The notes under the pieces are model-generated. The model was not told the DNA's origin. It saw only the letters and a list, made by a program, of their open reading frames with translations, and ran no database searches. Below are positions 40,516 through 48,859 of a DNA stretch of 63,346 bases, piece after piece (within the stretch, counting starts at the first letter, position 1; the number at the start of each line of letters is the position of its first letter). The stretch spans positions 1 through 63,346 of IMG/VR virus record IMGVR_UViG_3300033153_008411. One strand, written 5' to 3'. Source of the DNA: a virus. A program made the position numbers and the translations under genes.

Positions 40516-42656
40516 TTTGTCTCCTTTGAATTAACTGCATCTTTCATGTTAATGAAATTTTTGATATCTTCTATTATATCATAAGATATCTGCTCATCAT
40601 ACCTGAGATTGATTTTTGAAAGTAAAGTGTATCTTGCAAAATCGGCGTGAAGTTTAACAAAAAGATCTTGAAAATACTTCGGTGCTAATTCGAAACTTTT
40701 CTTTCTTAAATGACTTAAGATGTTAGGAATAGTGCTGACACTTTCGGTATTTGAATCGTTGAATGCTTCTTTAAGTTTAATCCACAATTTGATATTCGGA
40801 TTACTGATCTCTTCCAAAAATAACGGATTTACTTTATACATTTTTTCAATTGTTCGGGTAAACTCGCTATCATGAAATACAACTCTTGAAAGCATCTGTC
40901 TCTTATAAAAACTATGCGATAATGTATAGTTCTGAATGAGATCATCGATATGCATAAACTCAGCGAAATTTTCAACGTGCTTTAGGTTCGGCTTAGACAG
41001 GCAAATAAAACTTAATTTTTCATCTTTGAGATAATGTCTCTGAGCGAAACGAATTATTTGATAAACTTTTTTCTCGTGTGCATCTCTTTCATCATGTAAA
41101 AAATAAACGTACGTGTGATTTTCTCTCAGATTTTTAATGTTAATTGTGTGTCTTTTTCGGTTGTCATAATCATTCATATAATGATAGCAAGAAATTTCTT
41201 CAGGATCTTTTTTTGTACGTTCTGCTTTCAGTTTAGCGTAAGGCTCAACATCTGATAGTTTTTTTAACTGAAGATCAGTAATTATTTTCTGAAAAGCTAC
41301 TAAATCAGGACTAGCAGTAACGATTTCAGCACCGAATGAGTCAAGTGACATGTTAGTTGTAGTTTCCGGTGAAACAAGATAAATTTCTTCTTTATTTTCT
41401 TTAAGCAATATAGTGCGTACACGATTGTTAATTCTAACACTCGTTTCATCTGGGTCCACGTAGTAATAGTGACCGTACTGAAGTTCATTGACATCGAAAT
41501 TTTCTGCATCGTGTTTTCTCAGTAGACCTCTTTTATCACCGAGAGTACCGTACTTGTCAGTTTTCGGCCTTAAACGTTTAATAATAACATTTTTTACGTG
41601 TGCACCAACAAAATGACCGGATATTAATGCATAGTTATCGTATTTTATACCACCAGTTCTTTTTAAACCTTTGATTTTGTCTTTGAATTCAATGAGATCT
41701 AAAACTGAATTGACTTTTTCGTATTCGGTTTCAATAAATTCGTCGATGGCTTCTTGCTCGAATGTTGCTACAGTGGCTAGTACACCTTGGTTAGCTTCGT
41801 TTTCGGCTACACCTTCACGATTAGCGGCTATCTCGATACCCCAATCTTTGTCAGCTTTAAGGATAACGTGACCACTCCAAGTTGGCATTTTAATCTTGTC
41901 TCTAAGATCAGTCATTTCAGTAATCCGGCTTAGATGACCGTCAAAAGGGATTCCATCGACAACTAAAGCAAACCTGTTAATATCTAAATCACTTAATGTC
42001 TCATCGCTTATATAAAGATGATCAGTGATTTTACGAAGACTAGGATTAAAATTTTCAACGTCATTCATATAAGAATCATTATCTTCTAGGTCGTGAAAAG
42101 TAACCGGTTCATTCCAGAACATTGTAGTTCTGATAGCGGCCATTATCACACTGTCAATATCACCGTAATCTTTTACTTTGAATGCGATCTCGGTTCCATC
42201 CGGTTCAGTGGTCGGGTTAGATCCAAGCTCAGTCAGGGTTCCATTATGATTGTCGTTAATTGATGCACAATAACGTGCTTCTTTACCACCGATAAAGGTA
42301 GTAATAAAAAATTCGGTAGTATAAGCCCATGCGGACTTAGCACCGATACCGAAACCACCTGTTTGTCCATCATCAGAAGTTTTAGTCGTTCCGCCGTACT
42401 TAACAAATACATCAGCGATTCTATTCGGGCTGATACCCGGTCCAAAATCACGAACCTTAAACCAAAATAAATTCTTTTCTTTATTCGGTACAGTGATTTC
42501 AATCGGTACATCTTCTACACCAATTTCACGGTGAGCGTCACGGGCATTAGATATGTATTCCTGTATTGCAGTTCTAAGCGGGTGAGAGTAAAGTTTGTTT
42601 CGAAGAATACCAATGATAGTCGAAGCGTCACCGATACCGAATTCAAGAGCTTCCAT
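40512..42656 (-). CDS. rIIA-like GHKL ATPase
   Basis: 714 residues; T4 rIIA has 725. N-box EYISNARDAHREIG (about 33-46), G1 DFGPGIS (about 69), G2 TGGFGIGAKSAW (about 99-110) form the ATP site of the GyrB/Hsp90/MutL fold, as in rIIA. The rest is charged and helical. rIIA protects T4 development against lambda Rex-type exclusion; its molecular role is poorly known. Preceded by promoter 42706-42736 and box TAGGAGACAGAAATATG. No rIIB-like gene is seen next to it. Confidence 0.75.
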   Translation of the reverse strand: MEALEFGIGDASTIIGILRNKLYSHPLRTAIQEYISNARDAHREIGVEDVPIEITVPNKEKNLFWFKVRDFGPGISPNRIADVFVKYGGTTKTSDDGQTGGFGIGAKSAWAYTTEFFITTFIGGKEARYCASINDNHNGTLTELGSNPTTEPDGTEIAFKVKDYGDIDSVIMAAIRTTMFWNEPVTFHDLEDNDSYMNDVENFNPSLRKITDHLYISDETLSDLDINRFALVVDGIPFDGHLSRITEMTDLRDKIKMPTWSGHVILKADKDWGIEIAANREGVAENEANQGVLATVATFEQEAIDEFIETEYEKVNSVLDLIEFKDKIKGLKRTGGIKYDNYALISGHFVGAHVKNVIIKRLRPKTDKYGTLGDKRGLLRKHDAENFDVNELQYGHYYYVDPDETSVRINNRVRTILLKENKEEIYLVSPETTTNMSLDSFGAEIVTASPDLVAFQKIITDLQLKKLSDVEPYAKLKAERTKKDPEEISCYHYMNDYDNRKRHTINIKNLRENHTYVYFLHDERDAHEKKVYQIIRFAQRHYLKDEKLSFICLSKPNLKHVENFAEFMHIDDLIQNYTLSHSFYKRQMLSRVVFHDSEFTRTIEKMYKVNPLFLEEISNPNIKLWIKLKEAFNDSNTESVSTIPNILSHLRKKSFELAPKYFQDLFVKLHADFARYTLLSKINLRYDEQISYDIIEDIKNFINMKDAVNSKETK

Positions 42657-42705
42657 ATTTCTGTCTCCTAAAAGATTTCAAAAGATTTAATTTATAATAC
42701 AACCC

Positions 42706-42736
42706 ATTATAGGCATACTTAAAATATCTTTGTCAA
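42706..42736 (-). promoter_or_regulatory. Sigma70-type promoter for the rIIA-like gene
   Basis: TTGACA (42731-42736) and TATAAT (42706-42711) with a 19-base spacer on the minus strand; the -35 lies inside the end of the upstream gene. About 50 bases before ATG 42656. Confidence 0.7.
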
Positions 42737-43054
42737 GTCATCTTTTGTTAATTTAATTTTTCTTTGGATTAAAAGATTTCCTATACTTCTTCTGGCTTGC
42801 TTCATCCTGAATTCGGCTGAAGTGTTTGACGTGTGAATGAAAATAATAGGTGGGTCAAAATCGGTTACTGCAACTTGCTGTTCGATCCATAATAAAACAT
42901 CATAACCGGTACCAGATTCATCGTCTCCTAGATCGTGATCTAGGGATATCTGTTTTACTTGATCGGTTTTCAGATATTCAATTGCACCATTAGCAGTTTT
43001 AGTTAATATCCAGCCGGATGGTGGTGTTCTTACATCGTCAAGATAAATTTTCAT
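42719..43054 (-). CDS. Receiver-like protein (cyclic-phosphate-type receiver)
   Basis: 111 residues from ATG 43054 in ATGA overlap with the upstream gene; the longer frame runs back through that gene. KIYLDDVRTPPSGWILTKTA, QISLDHDLGDDESGTGYDVL and PIIFIHTSN follow the small receiver-like family found with cyclic-phosphate-processing enzymes (acidic DD, central D-H-D-L, Thr/Ser near the end). Phosphorylation or nucleotide binding is not shown. Confidence 0.65.
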   Translation of the reverse strand: MKIYLDDVRTPPSGWILTKTANGAIEYLKTDQVKQISLDHDLGDDESGTGYDVLLWIEQQVAVTDFDPPIIFIHTSNTSAEFRMKQARRSIGNLLIQRKIKLTKDDLTKIF

Positions 43055-43305
43055 AGTTTCATAAATTCTTGGTACGTTTTTTCTTTTTCTTTTCTTTTTT
43101 TCTTTGTATGTTTTTGAATTGTTATTATTGATCTTATTATAAAAGCACCGGGCCACACACAAAGAACAATCAAAATCGATCCTGTTGTCTGTAACCATTC
43201 GAATAAATCATCACCTACTTTTTCTTTAAAGACAGCTACGTAAATAAAGTAAAGTAAACCAACGAAAAAATATATCAAAATACCGATAACAATATTTAAT
43301 GTCAT
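43051..43305 (-). CDS. Family D small membrane protein 6
   Basis: 84 residues. Two transmembrane segments (IVIGILIYFFVGLLYFIYVA; ILIVLCVWPGAFIIRSI) with a Lys-rich cytosolic tail ending TYQEFMKL. Last of the membrane array. Confidence 0.68.
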   Translation of the reverse strand: MTLNIVIGILIYFFVGLLYFIYVAVFKEKVGDDLFEWLQTTGSILIVLCVWPGAFIIRSIITIQKHTKKKRKEKEKTYQEFMKL

Positions 43306-43547
43306 AAATGCATAAACTCCTTTATTACTCTTTTGTTTTTTTCTATCCTAATCTCTTCTATTTCATTTTTGTAGTACATTACAATCGTCAAAGGAAATAC
43401 CGCTAATAATACGCACGTACATAAAAATAATAAGAAATATAAACCTCTTTCAATTATACTTTCGCTTTCAAAACACATACCCCACAAGAAAAAAAATGGT
43501 GCGCCAAAAGTAAATACTAAAGCTGTTTTTAATGCTTTGATTTTCAT
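43302..43547 (-). CDS. Family D small membrane protein 5
   Basis: 81 residues. Two transmembrane segments (LVFTFGAPFFFLWGMCF; LYFLLFLCTCVLLAVFPLTI), charged tail ending VIKEFMHL. ATGA coupled. Confidence 0.68.
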   Translation of the reverse strand: MKIKALKTALVFTFGAPFFFLWGMCFESESIIERGLYFLLFLCTCVLLAVFPLTIVMYYKNEIEEIRIEKNKRVIKEFMHL

Positions 43548-43813
43548 AATTCCATAAAATCATGAGCTAATTGTTCATTGATCATATTTCTAATAACACG
43601 TTTCCAAACAAAAAAGAAAATAGGAAAAAAAGGTATAAAAACGAGAGTCAGAAAGAAAATAAAAACAGCTATGCTTTTATCTTGTTTGTCCATTTTTTTT
43701 CTTTCATCAATTATATACCAAATTATAAAAACTGGAAAGAAAAAACAAAGTAACAACGAGAAAGTATTTTGGTTTTTAATTAATCTTTCCATTACTTCAT
43801 TGCAAGTTATCAT
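43544..43813 (-). CDS. Family D small membrane protein 4
   Basis: 89 residues. Two transmembrane segments (FSLLLCFFFPVFIIWYI; IAVFIFFLTLVFIPFFPIFF), tail ending LAHDFMEL. ATGA coupled on both sides. Confidence 0.68.
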   Translation of the reverse strand: MITCNEVMERLIKNQNTFSLLLCFFFPVFIIWYIIDERKKMDKQDKSIAVFIFFLTLVFIPFFPIFFFVWKRVIRNMINEQLAHDFMEL

Positions 43814-44088
43814 AATTCCTGAAAATCTTTAATAATTTCTTTTTTATGGGTTATTTTTTCTTTGTGTCGAGTTATCTTCAGTAATATAAAATAGAAAACC
43901 GGGATAGAAATAGGAAACAAACAAAATAAAAAAAGACTTGAAATAAGTGCACAGAACAATTTAAAATGATCCAATTTATCCCATACATCAAAATTGTGAA
44001 TATAATCAACTGGTAGTTCCCAAATTCCCTTAAGCACAATATCAAGAGTGTCCTGGTAAATTAATCTTTTTGGCTTTGTTTCTTTCAT
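43810..44088 (-). CDS. Family D small membrane protein 3
   Basis: 92 residues from ATG 44088 (ATGA overlap); the longer reading runs through the upstream gene. Soluble N-terminal ~45 residues, then one hairpin of membrane segments (FCALISSLFLFCLFPISIPV), Lys/His tail ending IIKDFQEL. Confidence 0.65.
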   Translation of the reverse strand: MKETKPKRLIYQDTLDIVLKGIWELPVDYIHNFDVWDKLDHFKLFCALISSLFLFCLFPISIPVFYFILLKITRHKEKITHKKEIIKDFQEL

Positions 44089-44408
44089 AATTGAATAAAT
44101 TTTTTGATTAAATATGTTTTGTATTTGCGGTGTAAAGTAAAATAATAATACGGAATTGTAATAAAGAAAAAACAAACACCTAAAAGATTTATTAATATCA
44201 GCACTGGCATATGGAAGAAAATAAAGCTCCAAACACCATCAAGTATACACATAAACCACATAAAAATCATTCCTAGTGGTAGAAAAAAAGTATACCAAGA
44301 TGCCGCCATGAAAAAATAAAATCTTAAATGTTTTGTTTTAATTTCACTAAAAAAATCTTCTAGGGCTTGCGGTAAAAACTCGCTGTAATATTCTTTGATT
44401 GTTAACAT
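44085..44408 (-). CDS. Family D small membrane protein 2
   Basis: 107 residues. Two membrane segments (FFMAASWYTFFLPLGMIFMW; FFHMPVLILINLLGVCFFFI) and a tail ending LIKKFIQL. The first ~30 residues (FLPQALEDFFSEIKTKH) are amphipathic. Confidence 0.68.
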   Translation of the reverse strand: MLTIKEYYSEFLPQALEDFFSEIKTKHLRFYFFMAASWYTFFLPLGMIFMWFMCILDGVWSFIFFHMPVLILINLLGVCFFFITIPYYYFTLHRKYKTYLIKKFIQL

Positions 44409-44654
44409 TTAAATTTCGTATTTCATGCCTCTTTCAGCTAAAGCCAATACCAAAATCGGCCATATCAAAGGAAATAGAAATACAACAACAAATATTCTAA
44501 GTATCCATAACACGGCACTAAAAAATCCTATTTTAAAATGGCTTGTCAGATTTCTTATTGTTGTTTTACACAAAGCGTTGATTATTACCAACCAACAAAC
44601 AACACAACCAAAAACGTAGTAACATATAGCTACTACGGTTAATGTTTCAAACAT
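44409..44654 (-). CDS. Family D-position small membrane protein 1
   Basis: 81 residues. Two membrane segments (VVAICYYVFGCVVCWLVIIN; ILRIFVVVFLFPLIWPILVL). It ends LAERGMKYEI and lacks the tag of the other five, so membership in the family is topological only. Confidence 0.65.
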   Translation of the reverse strand: MFETLTVVAICYYVFGCVVCWLVIINALCKTTIRNLTSHFKIGFFSAVLWILRIFVVVFLFPLIWPILVLALAERGMKYEI

Positions 44655-45033
44655 TTTTTCCTTCGACTATTCGATCAAGGACATCTACTAACATATCGTT
44701 ATAAATGCCGGGATCTACAATTTTGTGAACTTTAACAGTGGTTTTCCAATCGTTGTGATTGATAACCTTAACAAAGGCCAATTCGTAAGTATCGGACCAA
44801 TCAAGGCCAATATACACATAACCTTTAAATTTTAATCCGTTGACTTTAAACTTGACACTACCCATCGGACCAAATTCTTTCTTTTTGGTGATAGGCGCAC
44901 CGTCTTTAATCATTTCAAAGATTTCAGTGGGCTTGTCGGTACTAACAAAATTTTTCGCACCGTAAGCCATTAATGCCATAGGATCAATATGTTTGATTTG
45001 ACTCAGGATAGTTTCGGCAACGATTTTACTCAT
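44647..45033 (-). CDS. Hypothetical early protein
   Basis: 128 residues from ATG 45033, selected by AAGGAGACAAAATG. Helical start (ETILSQIKHIDPMALMAYGA) then a small beta domain (KFKVNGLKFKGYVYIGLDWS) with conserved-looking aromatic turns. It has its own promoter (45074-45102). No known family and no tag. Confidence 0.65.
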   Translation of the reverse strand: MSKIVAETILSQIKHIDPMALMAYGAKNFVSTDKPTEIFEMIKDGAPITKKKEFGPMGSVKFKVNGLKFKGYVYIGLDWSDTYELAFVKVINHNDWKTTVKVHKIVDPGIYNDMLVDVLDRIVEGKNV

Positions 45034-45073
45034 TTTGTCTCCTTGAAGGGTTTTATCAATTAAGTACACCTTT

Positions 45074-45102
45074 AATATGCGCCTTTGAATTCACTCTGTC
45101 AA
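45074..45102 (-). promoter_or_regulatory. Sigma70-type promoter for the 44647-45033 gene
   Basis: TTGACA (45097-45102), 17-base spacer, CATATT (45074-45079) on the minus strand. The following AAAGGTGTACTTAATT recurs after the 59976-60006 promoter. Confidence 0.65.
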
Positions 45103-45110
45103 GGAAAAAA

Positions 45111-45362
45111 TCACCTTTTCATCAAATCATAATGTAACTGTTCTCGCTCTGTTGGTGTGCAATATTCAGTAACAACTCTGCGAGATAACCGATAACCCAA
45201 AGAGCAACTTTCGTATAGAAATTTAACAGCTTTTGTTTTACTATACTGTAAATAAACTTCTTTCACATCAGTTAAAAAAGAAGTAGATATTTTATGTTGT
45301 TTCCATCCAGCGAATACAAACATATTGTTACTTTCTTTGTTTATTTTAATTGATATGGTCAT
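45111..45362 (-). CDS. Family E helical protein 11
   Basis: 83 residues. Family E proteins have one helical segment and the tail [C/x]-x-P-[TS]-x-x-E-x-x-[AG]-[YFHI]-x-L-x-x-L. This last copy has YCTPTEREQLHYDLMKR, the only one that does not end in a hydrophobic residue; it is also the last gene before a promoter. Confidence 0.68.
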   Translation of the reverse strand: MTISIKINKESNNMFVFAGWKQHKISTSFLTDVKEVYLQYSKTKAVKFLYESCSLGYRLSRRVVTEYCTPTEREQLHYDLMKR

Positions 45363-45589
45363 AATTTTTTTAATTGATATGCTAATAATTCTGCTTCTGT
45401 TGGTAATAGAGTACCTAAATAAAGTTTATCAACTCGAATCAGCCATGTGATTGTTTCTTCTTCACTCATTTTATAGCACTCTCGAAACCACGAAAATAAT
45501 CGTTGTGCATTACCATATTCTAATATATTATTTCGCATTGTTTCAACTATTTGTGGATCTGGCCTAGGCTGTTTTTGTACAGACTTCAT
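45359..45589 (-). CDS. Family E helical protein 10
   Basis: 76 residues. LFSWFRECYKMSEEETITWL helix; tail GTLLPTEAELLAYQLKKL. ATGA coupled on both sides. Confidence 0.7.
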   Translation of the reverse strand: MKSVQKQPRPDPQIVETMRNNILEYGNAQRLFSWFRECYKMSEEETITWLIRVDKLYLGTLLPTEAELLAYQLKKL

Positions 45590-45801
45590 AAATCCCCAAA
45601 ATGAAATGCAATTTTTTCAGTGTTAGTTGGATTGATAATGTCTAATAAGTTTTCCAAGTTGTTTTCACTTAGCGTTGAAGAAAATTCAATCAACAAAAGA
45701 ATTTCTATTTCAAATTTTGCGGCATCACGCCCTTCTTTGATGTATACATTTTTAGCTAGGTGCATTATTTTTCTTGAATCTTCATCAGTAATTTCACTCA
45801 T
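45586..45801 (-). CDS. Family E helical protein 9
   Basis: 71 residues. KIMHLAKNVYIKEGRDAAKF, the same pattern (x-I/L-x-x-x-x-G-x-x-A) as siblings; tail INPTNTEKIAFHFGDL. The GGGGAT before the stop can serve the next gene as ribosome site. Confidence 0.7.
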   Translation of the reverse strand: MSEITDEDSRKIMHLAKNVYIKEGRDAAKFEIEILLLIEFSSTLSENNLENLLDIINPTNTEKIAFHFGDL

Positions 45802-46001
45802 AAATCACCTAGTCTATGCCCGGTTATTTCCGCTTCTGTTGGTTTACAATGTTCGTTCACAAATGATTCAGCTTTCGGCCAAGTTAAATCCAACATAATT
45901 ACAATATGAGCTATTGCTCGTTCTTTCCGATTGAATATCCAATGCCTTTTAGCGATCCTAATAATTTCTTGAACATGTTCACTATCTAAATCTACTTCCA
46001 T
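45798..46001 (-). CDS. Family E helical protein 8
   Basis: 67 residues, the shortest copy. EIIRIAKRHWIFNRKERAIA helix; WPKAESFVNEHCKPTEAEIT then GHRLGDL. The AGGTGA inside the last codons is a strong ribosome site for the next gene. Confidence 0.7.
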   Translation of the reverse strand: MEVDLDSEHVQEIIRIAKRHWIFNRKERAIAHIVIMLDLTWPKAESFVNEHCKPTEAEITGHRLGDL

Positions 46002-46276
46002 TACAGATTACCAAGCTGCATTCCTGTTTCTTCGCTTTGTGTTGGTCGAAATTTATTCGTTAAAGAAAAAGCCATATCCCACAAATCGTCATCGTCAATG
46101 GTAGACATTGACGGATCACCTTCTCTTTTTTCGGTTAGTTTTTCTAACACCAATTCGAAAGCGGCATTAAAATTCGTCAATATGATCAGTTTTTTAATAC
46201 TTTCGATAAAACTTGGATCAACTTCATTAAAGAATTCAGGTTCAATTTCTTCAGTTTGATTAAATTTATAAGTCAT
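46001..46276 (-). CDS. Family E helical protein 7
   Basis: 91 residues. PSFIESIKKLIILTNFNAAF; tail KFRPTQSEETGMQLGNL. Acidic N-terminus. TAATG overlap with the next gene. Confidence 0.7.
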   Translation of the reverse strand: MTYKFNQTEEIEPEFFNEVDPSFIESIKKLIILTNFNAAFELVLEKLTEKREGDPSMSTIDDDDLWDMAFSLTNKFRPTQSEETGMQLGNL

Positions 46277-46521
46277 AAATCTCCTAAATTAAATGCAATT
46301 TTTTCAAGTTCAGTGGGTGTACAAAAATTTCTAACAAATTTTTTGGATTGAGTTGATTCCATTTTTGTGTGCAAAAAAACAAATTTATAAGCCCACACTG
46401 GACCAAATTTTATATATTTCTTTTTTGTAGAATTTATAAAATCTAAATCCTCTTCGTACGGTTCATTTGCCCGGTGCATATCAATCAACATTATTTCTCC
46501 ACAAGGGTTTTTAATCATCAT
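46273..46521 (-). CDS. Family E helical protein 6
   Basis: 82 residues. DFINSTKKKYIKFGPVWAYK; tail NFCTPTELEKIAFNLGDL. NPCGEI near the N-terminus is a chance resemblance to the ribonucleotide reductase motif. Confidence 0.7.
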   Translation of the reverse strand: MMIKNPCGEIMLIDMHRANEPYEEDLDFINSTKKKYIKFGPVWAYKFVFLHTKMESTQSKKFVRNFCTPTELEKIAFNLGDL

Positions 46522-46790
46522 AAATTTGTTAACTCGTAAGCTGCGTATTCACTTGCTGTTGGTTTGATTTGATCGATGACATCTTTTGCTAAACTATGTA
46601 TATGTCCAAGTGTCATAACCGAGTATGGATGTATACCAGTATTTGCTTTCGATATCATATTCTTAGCGGCTATATCAATAGCTGTGTTTTCATTATGTTG
46701 TAAACAAACATCCTTTAAGCTTTGTAAAAACGAAGCTGTATTTTTTTCGGAATTCTGTTTATATTTGTTGTATAATTCTTGTGAATTCAT
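46518..46790 (-). CDS. Family E helical protein 5
   Basis: 90 residues from ATG 46790, which forms the usual ATGA overlap; two codons further upstream is only a TTG. FLQSLKDVCLQHNENTAIDI; tail QIKPTASEYAAYELTNL. Confidence 0.7.
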   Translation of the reverse strand: MNSQELYNKYKQNSEKNTASFLQSLKDVCLQHNENTAIDIAAKNMISKANTGIHPYSVMTLGHIHSLAKDVIDQIKPTASEYAAYELTNL

Positions 46791-47035
46791 AAGCAACCTA
46801 ATTCGATAGCGATAATTTCTTTTTCTGTTGGGTAATGTTTTTTAACAAGTTCTTTTGATCTTTTATCAGCTTTGAAAAAATTCTCTTGTGACAGGTAATA
46901 ACCATTGGCTTTTCTTAATATTTTACACAATTCTCGGCAAATACCTTCTTGTGCAAATTCTTCACCGTGTAAAGCAACTGCTCTTTTTACTTTTCTGATA
47001 AATTGTGGTGTATCTGTCCAAGGTACATCAATCAT
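46787..47035 (-). CDS. Family E helical protein 4
   Basis: 82 residues from ATG 47035 (ATGA overlap; the longer form needs a TTG). QFIRKVKRAVALHGEEFAQE; tail KHYPTEKEIIAIELGCL. Confidence 0.7.
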   Translation of the reverse strand: MIDVPWTDTPQFIRKVKRAVALHGEEFAQEGICRELCKILRKANGYYLSQENFFKADKRSKELVKKHYPTEKEIIAIELGCL

Positions 47036-47241
47036 AATTTGCAAAACTCGTAAGCTGCAATTTCAGCGTTTGTTGGTGTACAATGGTTTTGGACAAACCA
47101 AGTAGATTTTGAATCACATTCATGTTTATCTTGACAAAATTCTTCGATGGATACCCAAATATGTCGGATAGCACTTCGTTTTCCATATTTCAAAAAAATT
47201 TGTTTTGTATTTTCAATTTCGTCTTCTAATAGTTCTTTCAT
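47032..47241 (-). CDS. Family E helical protein 3
   Basis: 69 residues. ENTKQIFLKYGKRSAIRHIW; tail NHCTPTNAEIAAYEFCKL. Coupled on both sides. Confidence 0.7.
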   Translation of the reverse strand: MKELLEDEIENTKQIFLKYGKRSAIRHIWVSIEEFCQDKHECDSKSTWFVQNHCTPTNAEIAAYEFCKL

Positions 47242-47465
47242 AAATGACCTAATTGAATAGCTACAACTTCGGTTTTACTAGGTATGTATTTGTGTACTAA
47301 CCTAGTAGCTTCTTCCCATAGATATTCACATTCTTCTAAATTTGGATTTTTCCCAAATTCATTTGCGTCTAGTAAATGAAAATACATGATAAGTCTACAA
47401 GCTCTGAACCCATCTAAAGCAATTCTTTTCTTTATCTGTTTGATGAATTCGGGTGTTGCTTTCAT
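47238..47465 (-). CDS. Family E helical protein 2
   Basis: 75 residues. EFIKQIKKRIALDGFRACRL; tail KYIPSKTEVVAIQLGHL. Almost the same N-terminal pattern as copy 4 (QFIRKVKRAVALHG). Confidence 0.7.
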   Translation of the reverse strand: MKATPEFIKQIKKRIALDGFRACRLIMYFHLLDANEFGKNPNLEECEYLWEEATRLVHKYIPSKTEVVAIQLGHL

Positions 47466-47707
47466 AAATCACCTAGATCGAAAGCAGTCCGTTCAGCCTT
47501 GCTTGGTGTACAAAAATCATCTAAATAATTATTTGATTCTTCTTTTGTTATTTTTTCGTTGTTGTACACGTATTCATAAATTAAACGCAAGGTTCCACTG
47601 GATACGTCTTTGCCGTGTTGTAGCCAAGTTAGTTTTAAATCTTCTCGTACTTTTTCTTCAGATATGTATTCACCTTGATTAGTATTAAAATTTAGTTTTT
47701 TGATCAT
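47462..47707 (-). CDS. Family E helical protein 1
   Basis: 81 residues from ATG 47707, in TAATG overlap with the upstream stop; the longer frame lies in the upstream gene. REDLKLTWLQHGKDVSSGTL; tail DFCTPSKAERTAFDLGDL. First gene of the array. Confidence 0.7.
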   Translation of the reverse strand: MIKKLNFNTNQGEYISEEKVREDLKLTWLQHGKDVSSGTLRLIYEYVYNNEKITKEESNNYLDDFCTPSKAERTAFDLGDL

Positions 47708-48789
47708 TACATACTCATTAGATCGATTGCCGGATGCACATTTTCCATTTGCTTTTCTAAACACGGAAATTCTTTAAAAGTATTTGCCTGTAAAGTTCCA
47801 GATGGATTTTTAATGAAAGCAATTAACGGTGGACTCTTCTCAACGGCTAATTCTTTCAATTCATCTGATAACTCGCCTAGATACTTAGTTATCCACGGAT
47901 CTTTCTTAATGGCTGTTTCAAGCATCTTATCGGTAGGATTTAGGATCTTAAAAATATACCAAGGTTCGAATCGAAGAATTTTTAACATTTCTTTTTCTTC
48001 TAGTAGTTCATCAGTAGGTTCATCTTCGTTCCAAACATCTTCAACGATGACTCTGTTTATTGCTGTTTCGTTTCCAGCTTCATTAGTTAACCGTACAGCC
48101 GAAGCTCGGATCAAATATTTTTTGTGTGTACCGGGTGTAGTGTCTTTAAAAGGTGTGTTCTCCAGATTATGTGAACAAAACCAAATTAATCGCTCACCAT
48201 TTTGTGTCCGCATTTTGATAATTGTTTTTGTGTAACTATCAACTTTACGTACTGGAAATGCACTCTCAAAATACACAATATCACTAAATCGATAAGGTTC
48301 AGTTTCCGATTTATCAAAACTACCCATGCTTAGTATTAAAACACCTTTTTTTGTTGTTATTTCTGCTTTATCCATTATCGGAAAAGGGGTAGATGATTCA
48401 GGTACATCACTTTCAAAACTTTTTTTTCTTATTGTTTCTTCAGCTTTTCTAGGAATACAAACAGCAATACCAAAATTAGAATAAGGAATCGTTTCCTTTT
48501 TCAATACGAATTTCATACTGGATTCGAATTCGTTTTCGGAATTGAGATTTTCGACTAAATCATTAAGAATAAATTTTGTGAGTGTATCGTGTTCTCTTTT
48601 TACTTGTGATGGTACTGGAATTTCGAGATCTAATCTATTACGTACCATTTCTTTTGAAGATTTTGAACCCTCAGAAGTAGGGTAAAAACCACGTAACAAA
48701 TAATCAGACACCGTAGCACTGACAAAATCAGGCAATGAATAATTTGTCTTAGGATCGTAAACAACTTTTTCTTCGATGGTGTTAAACAT
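47707..48789 (-). CDS. DUF4116-like repeat protein, large
   Basis: 360 residues. N-terminal two thirds are a mixed domain I do not recognise (KKGVLILSMGSFDKSETEPY; ERLIWFCSHNLENTPFKDTT). Residues ~265-355 are helical repeats of the kind (P-x-x-I-F-K-I-x-N-P-T-x-x-x-x-x-x-A-I-x-x-x-P), shared with 48860-49246 and 60203-60625, and end HPAIDLMSM. Driven by the promoter at 48823-48852; strong AAGGAG site. Heads the transcript that includes family E. Confidence 0.65.
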   Translation of the reverse strand: MFNTIEEKVVYDPKTNYSLPDFVSATVSDYLLRGFYPTSEGSKSSKEMVRNRLDLEIPVPSQVKREHDTLTKFILNDLVENLNSENEFESSMKFVLKKETIPYSNFGIAVCIPRKAEETIRKKSFESDVPESSTPFPIMDKAEITTKKGVLILSMGSFDKSETEPYRFSDIVYFESAFPVRKVDSYTKTIIKMRTQNGERLIWFCSHNLENTPFKDTTPGTHKKYLIRASAVRLTNEAGNETAINRVIVEDVWNEDEPTDELLEEKEMLKILRFEPWYIFKILNPTDKMLETAIKKDPWITKYLGELSDELKELAVEKSPPLIAFIKNPSGTLQANTFKEFPCLEKQMENVHPAIDLMSM

Positions 48790-48822
48790 AAAACTCCTTG
48801 AATTTTTGTTTTCTTATATCTC

Positions 48823-48852
48823 ATTATAAACATAAGAAAATAATTTTGTCAA
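48823..48852 (-). promoter_or_regulatory. Sigma70-type promoter for the 47707-48789 gene and family E
   Basis: TTGACA (48847-48852), 18-base spacer, TATAAT (48823-48828) on the minus strand, 34 bases before ATG 48789. Confidence 0.8.
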
Positions 48853-48859
48853 GGGTAAA

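Noticed and set aside
42457-42511. Minus-strand frames in alternative phase inside the rIIA-like gene (42233-42511, 41300-41509) and inside the VWA, AAA+ and SSB genes
   Set aside because: Out-of-phase shadows of strong coding sequences without start signals.
46273-46521. NPCGEI motif as a ribonucleotide reductase fragment
   Set aside because: The rest of the 82-residue protein is a clear family E member by position, helix and tail; six residues match by chance.
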